64,000 nucleotides of DNA from Pseudomonadota bacterium. Lineage in GTDB: Bacteria > Pseudomonadota > Gammaproteobacteria > Xanthomonadales > Rhodanobacteraceae. Shown piece after piece: positions 59,024 to 64,000 of the stretch. The DNA is taken from the NCBI GenBank assembly GCA_018240465.1, contig JAFEFS010000099.1:1-64000 (forward strand), read 5' to 3'. The translations under genes were made by a program, and so were the position numbers. Below the pieces are notes generated by a model. It was not told where the DNA came from and made no database searches. It saw only the letters and a program-made list of their open reading frames with translations. Position 1 is the first letter of the stretch. Each line of letters opens with the position of its first letter.

Positions 59024-60396
59024 AACTGCACATCCTCGGCATCGCCGGCACGTTCATGGGCGGCGTCGCCGCGCTCGCGCGCGAACTCGGCTTCGAGGTC
59101 GAGGGCTCGGATGCGAACATCTACCCGCCGATGAGCGACCAGCTCGCCGCGCTCGGCATCACGCTCAAGCAGGGTTATCGCGCCGAGCACCTCGGCAGCG
59201 AAAATGCTGCGCAGAAACCGGATCTCGTCATCGTCGGCAACGCGCTGTCGCGCGGCAATCCGGCCGTCGAACACCTGTTGAACGCACGCCTGCCCTACGT
59301 GTCCGGACCGCAGTGGATCGGCGATGCGCTGCTGCGCGAACGCCGCGTGTTCGCCGTCGCCGGCACCCACGGCAAGACGACGACGACGGCGATGCTGGCC
59401 TGGATCCTCGACGCCTGCGGTCGCGCGCCCGGCTTTCTCGTCGGCGGCGTGCCGGAAAATTTCGGTGTTTCCGCGCGCCTCGGCGCGAGCGCGGACTTCG
59501 TCATCGAAGCCGACGAGTACGACACCGCGTTCTTCGACAAGCGCTCGAAGTTCGTCCACTACCACGCGCGGATCGCGATCCTCAACAACCTCGAATTCGA
59601 CCACGCCGACATCTTCGCCGACGTGGCCGCGATCCAGCGCCAGTTCCATCATCTCGTGCGCACCGTGCCTTCAAACGGTCACCTGATCGTGAACGCGGAA
59701 GACGAACACCTGGCCGAAGTGCTGGCAATGGGCACGTGGTCTCCGGTCACGACGTTCGGCATCGATAGCGGCGACTGGCGCGCCCGATTGATCGCGGCCG
59801 ACGGCAGCGCGTTCGCCGTATCACGCGACGGCGCGGAAGTCGGCGTTGTGCGCTGGAACCTGATTGGCCGGCATAACGTGGGCAATGCACTCGCCGCACT
59901 GGCGGCGGCCGATGCGGGCGGCATCGATGTCGTCCATGCCATCGCCAGTTTGGCAGCATTCCGCAGTGCCAAGCGGCGCATGGAGCTGGTCGGCGAAGCC
60001 AACAGCATCAAGATCTACGATGACTTTGCCCACCATCCGACCGCGATTGCGACCACGCTCGCCGGCCTGCGCGCAAAGATCGGCAAGGCACGCATCCTCG
60101 TCGGCATGGAGCCGCGCTCGAACTCGATGCGTCTTGGCGCCCACGCCGACGCGCTCGCGCCGAGCCTCGCCGACGCCGACGCGGTGGTCTTTCTGCAACG
60201 CGCCGAACTGCCGTGGGATGCAGCGAAAGTTACCGACGCACTCGGCGGCCGCGGACGCACCGCGCCGACCGTCGATGCGCTGATCGCCGCGCTGCGCGCG
60301 CAGGCACGACCCGGCGACCACGTCGTCTTCATGTCGAACGGCGGCTTCGAGAATGCGCCGCGGCGATTCGTGGCGGCGCTGGCCCGGACAGGCTGA
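59020..60396 (+). CDS. mpl: UDP-N-acetylmuramate:L-alanyl-gamma-D-glutamyl-meso-diaminopimelate ligase
   Basis: 458 residues of the Mur ligase family. It begins MKLHILGIAGTFMGGVAALA with the Rossmann-like UDP site. The ATP loop is AGTHGKTTTTAML (114-126). The central domain has EADEYDTAFFDKRSKFVHY and ILNNLEFDHADIF, and the C-terminus has IYDDFAHHPTAIATTLAGLR (Mpl-type, no DNPR motif). It reattaches recycled tripeptide to UDP-MurNAc in peptidoglycan recycling. It overlaps the upstream membrane protein and precedes a LON-domain protein 17 bases on. Confidence 0.96.
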   Translation: MKLHILGIAGTFMGGVAALARELGFEVEGSDANIYPPMSDQLAALGITLKQGYRAEHLGSENAAQKPDLVIVGNALSRGNPAVEHLLNARLPYVSGPQWIGDALLRERRVFAVAGTHGKTTTTAMLAWILDACGRAPGFLVGGVPENFGVSARLGASADFVIEADEYDTAFFDKRSKFVHYHARIAILNNLEFDHADIFADVAAIQRQFHHLVRTVPSNGHLIVNAEDEHLAEVLAMGTWSPVTTFGIDSGDWRARLIAADGSAFAVSRDGAEVGVVRWNLIGRHNVGNALAALAAADAGGIDVVHAIASLAAFRSAKRRMELVGEANSIKIYDDFAHHPTAIATTLAGLRAKIGKARILVGMEPRSNSMRLGAHADALAPSLADADAVVFLQRAELPWDAAKVTDALGGRGRTAPTVDALIAALRAQARPGDHVVFMSNGGFENAPRRFVAALARTG

Positions 60397-60413
60397 CGAG
60401 GCGCGCGGTGGCA

Positions 60414-60998
60414 ATGCTCGACGTGCCGCTGTTCCCGCTGCACACCGTGCTGTTTCCGGGCGGCGAGATCGCGCTGCGCATCTTCGAGCCGCGCTATCTG
60501 GACATGGTGCGCGAGTGCACACGTGGCGACTCGCCGTTTGGCGTGTGCCTGATCCTCGACGGCAGCGAGGTTGGCGAGCCGGCCACGCCGGCCGCGGTCG
60601 GCACGCTCGCACGCATCGTCGACTTCGCAACCACGTCCGACGGCTTGCTCGGCATCCGCGCACAAGGCGCACAGCGCTTCCGCCTCGCGCGCTCGCGCGT
60701 GCGCGACTCCGGCCTCGCCCATGGCGACGTCGAGCCGTGGGCGGACGAGATACGTACCGAGGTGCCAGTCGAGTTCCATCTGCTCGCGACCATCCTCGAA
60801 CGCCTGCTGGAAAAAACCGGCGGCCCGCACGCCAAGGCGCCGCGCGCAGCATTCGACGACGCAAGCTGGGTCGGCTTCCGCCTCGCCGAACTGCTTCCGC
60901 TCGACCACCGCGAACGGCAGGCGCTGCTGCAGATGACCGCCCCGCTCGAAAGGTTGACGCAGTTGATGCACACTCTGTCCCGATTCCAATCCGGCTGA
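60414..60998 (+). CDS. LON peptidase substrate-binding domain protein
   Basis: 194 residues. It consists only of the N-terminal LON (PUA-like) domain: MLDVPLFPLHTVLFPGGEIALRIFEPRYLDMVREC, GTLARIVDF and FRLARSRVRD. There is no AAA or protease domain, so it is not Lon itself. The substrate is unknown; such stand-alone domains are widespread and may bind small ligands or other proteins. A GTG at 60408 is a possible alternative start. It is in line with mpl and followed 17 bases later by an SDR. Confidence 0.9.
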   Translation: MLDVPLFPLHTVLFPGGEIALRIFEPRYLDMVRECTRGDSPFGVCLILDGSEVGEPATPAAVGTLARIVDFATTSDGLLGIRAQGAQRFRLARSRVRDSGLAHGDVEPWADEIRTEVPVEFHLLATILERLLEKTGGPHAKAPRAAFDDASWVGFRLAELLPLDHRERQALLQMTAPLERLTQLMHTLSRFQSG

Positions 60999-61015
60999 CA
61001 CAAAGAGGCAGGCAC

Positions 61016-61834
61016 ATGAGTTCGTTGAAAGGAAAAACCCTGTTCATCACCGGCGCATCGCGCGGCATCGGTCTTGCGATCGCGCTGCGCGCCGCGCGCG
61101 ACGGAGCGAACGTGGCCATCGCCGCGAAGTCGGACGTGGCGAACCCGAAGCTGCCCGGCACGATCCACAGCGCCGCGGCCGCGGTCGAGGCGGCCGGCGG
61201 CAAGGGACTCGCGATCCGCTGCGACATCCGCGAGGAGAACGAAGTACATGCCGCGGTCGATACCACGGTTGCCCGCTTCGGCGGCATCGACGTGCTGGTC
61301 AACAACGCCAGTGCGATCTGGCTGCGCGGCGCGCTCGATACGCCGATGAAGCGCTACGATCTGATGACTCAGGTAAATTCTCGCGGCACTTTCCTCTGCG
61401 CGCAGGTCTGCCTGCCGCATCTGCTGAAAGCCGCGAATCCGCACGTCCTCACCCTGGCACCGCCGCCCTCGCTCGATCCGAAATGGTGGGCACCGCATAC
61501 CGGCTACACGCTGGCCAAGATGGGCATGAGCTTCGTCACCCTCGGCCTCGCCGCCGAATTCGCCGAAAAGGGCATCGCGATCAATGCGCTGTGGCCGCGC
61601 ACGCTGATCGCCACCGACGCGCTCAACATGATTCCCGGCGTCGACGCCGGCAACGGGCGCAAACCGGAAATCATGGCCGACGCGGCGCACGCGATCCTGA
61701 CCCGTCCGGCGCGCGAGGCGAGCGGCCGGTTCTTCATCGACGACGAAGTATTGCGCGCGGCAGGCGTCAGCGATTTTTCCGCCTACGCGGTCGATCCGTC
61801 GAAGCCGCTGCTGGCGGACTTGTTTCTGGATTGA
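61016..61834 (+). CDS. SDR family oxidoreductase (HSDL2-like)
   Basis: 272 residues, classical short-chain dehydrogenase. The cofactor motif TGASRGIGLAIA is at 13-24, the NNAG equivalent is NNASA, and the catalytic Tyr-X3-Lys is YTLAK (in TGYTLAKMG). The Ser of the triad is replaced by the LAPPPS sequence, as in other HSDL2-type proteins. The likely cofactor is NADP(H), because Ala/Lys follow the second strand. The substrate is unknown. The C-terminal extension (RAAGVSDFSAYAVDPSKPLLADLFLD) is typical of this subgroup, which lacks the SCP2 domain here. Confidence 0.9.
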   Translation: MSSLKGKTLFITGASRGIGLAIALRAARDGANVAIAAKSDVANPKLPGTIHSAAAAVEAAGGKGLAIRCDIREENEVHAAVDTTVARFGGIDVLVNNASAIWLRGALDTPMKRYDLMTQVNSRGTFLCAQVCLPHLLKAANPHVLTLAPPPSLDPKWWAPHTGYTLAKMGMSFVTLGLAAEFAEKGIAINALWPRTLIATDALNMIPGVDAGNGRKPEIMADAAHAILTRPAREASGRFFIDDEVLRAAGVSDFSAYAVDPSKPLLADLFLD

Positions 61835-61855
61835 GTTGAACGGCGCGGGCCGGAC

Positions 61856-61896
61856 GCCCGCTTCTTGATCTTCGCGATCGCGGACGATCGCAAAGG
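61856..61896. repeat. Dispersed stem-loop repeat, copy 2
   Basis: GCGATCGCGGACGATCGC at 61874-61891 has the same 7-bp stem and CGGA centre as the element at 15609-15626, within about 40 bases of similarity (CCGCTT, TTGA, TTCGCGATC, GATCGCA, AGG shared). The seventh pair is G-C here and A-T in the first copy. It ends 13 bases before the gloA ATG, next to the AAAGGAAAC ribosome site. Confidence 0.7.
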
Positions 61897-61904
61897 AAAC
61901 AAAT

Positions 61905-62336
61905 ATGAAATACCTGCATACCATGATCCGCGTCCGCGACCTCGATGCCTCGCTGAAATTCTTCTGTGGGGGACTCGGCCTCATCGAAACTCGACGCATC
62001 GACAACGAGAAAGGCCGCTTCACTCTCGTGTTCCTCGCCGCGACGGATACGCCAGACGCGGAGATCGAACTGACCTACAACTGGCCCGATGCCGAAGGCA
62101 GGACCGAAGGCTACGGCAGCGCGCGCAACTTCGGTCACCTCGCCTTCCGCGTCGCCGATATCTACGCCACCTGCGCGCACCTGCAGGCGATGGGGGTGAC
62201 GATCAACCGTCCGCCGCGCGACGGCCACATGGCCTTCGTGCGCTCGCCTGATTTGATTTCAATCGAGTTGCTGCAGGACGGTCACCTGCCGCCGCAGGAG
62301 CCGTGGGCGTCGATGCCGAATACGGGGACGTGGTGA
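61905..62336 (+). CDS. gloA: Lactoylglutathione lyase (glyoxalase I)
   Basis: 143 residues, VOC fold. Metal ligands match E. coli GloA by position: His5 (LHTMIRV), Glu55 (AEIELTYNW), His78 (FGHLAFRV) and Glu121 (SIELLQ). GLGLIETRR and the YGSARNFGH loop are conserved. It isomerises the methylglyoxal-glutathione hemithioacetal to lactoylglutathione. The ATG is preceded by AAAGGAAAC and by the stem-loop repeat. HIT and argD-type genes follow at 1 and 7 bases, so an operon is likely. Confidence 0.94.
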   Translation: MKYLHTMIRVRDLDASLKFFCGGLGLIETRRIDNEKGRFTLVFLAATDTPDAEIELTYNWPDAEGRTEGYGSARNFGHLAFRVADIYATCAHLQAMGVTINRPPRDGHMAFVRSPDLISIELLQDGHLPPQEPWASMPNTGTW

Positions 62337-62337
62337 T

Positions 62338-62757
62338 ATGAGCGGTTGCATCTTCTGCGGAATCATTGCGCAGAGGCTTTCTGCAAGTTTCGTTGCAGAG
62401 GATGAATCGACCGTCGCTTTCATGAGCTTGCGTCAACCCGTCCCCGGACATGTGCTCGTTGTGCCGCGCCGGCATGCACCGACGATCTACGATCTGACGC
62501 CGGACGAAGGCAGCGCAGTGATGAATCTCGCGCTGCGCGTCGCGCACGGATTGCGCCGCGCCTATTCGCCGGCTGGATTGAACCTGTGGCAATGCAATGG
62601 TGAAATCGCGGGGCAGGAGATCGATCATTTCCATCTGCACCTGCAGCCCCGCCAAATCGGCGACGGCATGTGGAATGTCTATCCGAACGGCGTGCCCGAT
62701 GATTGTCCGCGGGCATATCTCGATGAACTGGCTGCGCAATTGCTGCCGCACCTTTGA
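62338..62757 (+). CDS. HIT family protein (histidine-triad nucleotide-binding)
   Basis: 139 residues. The HIT motif is DHFHLHLQPR (the usual HXHXHXX with Leu/Phe as spacers), preceded by GHVLVVPRRHAPTIYDL. The N-terminus CIFCGII carries a CX2C pair that may bind zinc. It is most like bacterial Hint/HinT-type or Fhit-like hydrolases acting on AMP-linked substrates. The start lies 1 base after the gloA stop. No partner can be assigned. Confidence 0.9.
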   Translation: MSGCIFCGIIAQRLSASFVAEDESTVAFMSLRQPVPGHVLVVPRRHAPTIYDLTPDEGSAVMNLALRVAHGLRRAYSPAGLNLWQCNGEIAGQEIDHFHLHLQPRQIGDGMWNVYPNGVPDDCPRAYLDELAAQLLPHL

Positions 62758-62764
62758 GGAATCG

Positions 62765-63994
62765 ATGAGCAACACCACCACCGCCGACCTGCTTGCCGCC
62801 GGCAAGCGCTACTACGTCCCGATCTACAAGCCGCGCGAGACGATACTCGAACGCGGGCAGGGTTCGCGCGTGTGGGACCGCGACGGCAAGGAGTACGTCG
62901 ATTTCGGCTCCGGCATCGCGGTGTGCGGGTTGGGCCACTGCGATCCCGACCTCGTCGCCGCACTGACCGAACAGGCGCACACGCTCTGGCACACGAGCAA
63001 CGTGTTCTATTCGGAGCCGCCGATCCGGCTGGCCGAGGAACTCGTCGAAGCTTCGCGCTTTGCCACGCGGGCGTTCCTGTGCAATTCGGGCGCGGAAGCG
63101 AACGAAGCCGCGATCAAGCTCGTGCGCAAATGGGCCGCAGCGCAGGGCAGGCCGCCCGAGAAGCGCGTGATGCTCACGTTCCGTGGCAGCTTCCACGGCC
63201 GCACGCTGGCCGCGGTCACCGCGACCGCGCAGCCGAAGTACCAGGACGGCTACGAGCCGCTGCCGGGTGGTTTCCGCTACGTCGACTTCAACGACCTGGC
63301 GCAGGTCGAGGCCGAGTTCGCGACGGGCGCTGTCGCCGCGGTGCTGGTCGAGCCGATCCAGGGCGAAGGCGGCGTGATGCCTGCCGCACCGGGTTTCTTG
63401 CGCGGCCTGCGCACACTCTGCGACCAACACGATGCGCTGCTCGTGCTCGACGAGATCCAGTGCGGCATGGGCCGCACCGGAGCGCTGTTTGCGCACTGGC
63501 ACGACGGTGTCCGGCCCGACGTCGTCACTCTGGCCAAGGCGCTCGGCGGCGGCTTCCCGATCGGCGCGATGCTGGCCGGCGCGAAGGTCGCCGAGGTGAT
63601 GCAGTTCGGCGCGCACGGCACCACGTTCGGCGGCAACCCGCTCGCCGCAGCCGTCGCGCGCGTAGCCTTGCGCAAGCTGTCATCACCACAGGTCGCCGCG
63701 AACGTCGAACGTCAGTCGGCCGCACTGATTGCCGGCCTGCAATCGATCAATGCCGAACTGAAGGTGTTTGACGGCGTGCGCGGCCGCGGCCTGATGCTCG
63801 GCGCAGTGCTGACCGATGCGCACAAGGGCAAGGCAGGCGCGATTCTCGATCACGCCGCGCAGCAAGGCTTGCTGCTGCTGCAAGCCGGCCCTGATGTACT
63901 GCGCTTCGTGCCGGCGCTCAACATCACTGATCGCGATGTGAGCGAGGGACTTACGCGTCTCGCGCTCGCATTGCGTGCCTTCCTTGTCGCATAG
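62765..63994 (+). CDS. argD: Acetylornithine/succinyldiaminopimelate-type aminotransferase
   Basis: 409 residues, class III aminotransferase. The PLP lysine is Lys258 (TLAKALGGGFPIGAM). FLCNSGAEANEAAIKLVRK (104-122) binds the cofactor phosphate, and LLVLDEIQCGMGRTG (225-239) is typical of ArgD/AstC. It transfers the amino group between glutamate and N-acetylornithine or succinylornithine; which pathway dominates cannot be told from one gene. The start at 62765 follows a GAGGAA site 7 bases after the HIT stop. The stop (TAG) is at 63992-63994, just inside the window end. Confidence 0.9.
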   Translation: MSNTTTADLLAAGKRYYVPIYKPRETILERGQGSRVWDRDGKEYVDFGSGIAVCGLGHCDPDLVAALTEQAHTLWHTSNVFYSEPPIRLAEELVEASRFATRAFLCNSGAEANEAAIKLVRKWAAAQGRPPEKRVMLTFRGSFHGRTLAAVTATAQPKYQDGYEPLPGGFRYVDFNDLAQVEAEFATGAVAAVLVEPIQGEGGVMPAAPGFLRGLRTLCDQHDALLVLDEIQCGMGRTGALFAHWHDGVRPDVVTLAKALGGGFPIGAMLAGAKVAEVMQFGAHGTTFGGNPLAAAVARVALRKLSSPQVAANVERQSAALIAGLQSINAELKVFDGVRGRGLMLGAVLTDAHKGKAGAILDHAAQQGLLLLQAGPDVLRFVPALNITDRDVSEGLTRLALALRAFLVA

Positions 63995-64000
63995 AGGCGT

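Overview
The window reads as a high-GC chromosome segment of a gammaproteobacterium in the Xanthomonadales (Lysobacterales), most likely Rhodanobacteraceae-like. The reasons are the gene content (PPi-type phosphofructokinase with an H+-pyrophosphatase, GspA/GspB pair, argS with a SPOR protein, TPR-sulfotransferase beside a TonB receptor, short adenylate kinase with mpl) and the gene order fau - 6S RNA - zapA - zapB-like | ygfB - pepP. This assignment is inference from content, not from a 16S gene. Coding density is high, many genes overlap by ATGA or GTGA, and I found no rRNA, tRNA, CRISPR array, prophage or insertion sequence.

Layout. 0-3.5 kb: end of a DUF1820 gene, a rhomboid protease and gspB/gspA (minus). 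3.5-5.6 kb: a QseBC-like two-component system. 5.8-8.1 kb: argS and a SPOR cell-division-type protein (plus). 8.1-11.4 kb: a regulator with C-terminal cysteines, its exported partner, hemL and thiE (minus). 11.5-15.5 kb: rubredoxin, a SirB1-like protein, a small unknown protein, glutaminyl cyclotransferase, rpiA, an EVE protein and fau. 15.6-18.4 kb: 6S RNA, zapA, a ZapB-like coiled coil, then ygfB and pepP. 18.6-22.6 kb: acvB/virJ, a vapBC toxin-antitoxin pair flanked by a duplicated acvB tail, and a TPR-sulfotransferase. 22.7-25.5 kb: TonB-dependent receptor. 25.9-30.2 kb: YbaY-like lipoprotein, tex, and a beta-barrel protein. 30.2-35.8 kb: a Czc-type heavy-metal RND efflux operon. 36-38 kb: mnmG, then a 660-bp gap holding a large hairpin, two dyads and a near-perfect sigma-54 promoter ahead of a 67-residue protein. 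38.8-40.8 kb: a Thr/Ser dehydratase, a KSI-like protein and tag. 40.9-44.9 kb: bioB-bioF-bioH-bioC with a BirA-like operator. 44.9-50.1 kb: comF, hppA, a sterol-desaturase-family protein and an exported unknown. 50.2-55.3 kb: a giant indolepyruvate ferredoxin oxidoreductase and a glycosyltransferase. 55.4-57.7 kb: an acyltransferase, arfB and PPi-PFK. 57.8-64 kb: adk, a membrane protein, mpl, a LON-domain protein, an SDR, gloA, a HIT protein and an argD-type aminotransferase.

How it fits together. Most of the window is housekeeping: translation (argS, mnmG, arfB), cell division and wall recycling (SPOR protein, zapA, zapB-like, mpl), cofactor synthesis (biotin, heme, thiamine, folate) and PPi-linked energy use (hppA with PPi-PFK). 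The more unusual parts are the sigma-54-driven small gene with an upstream dyad, the acvB-tail/vapBC insertion, a pair of dispersed stem-loops with a compensatory base change, the dyad in front of the cysteine-rich regulator operon, and the biotin operator lying inside comF.
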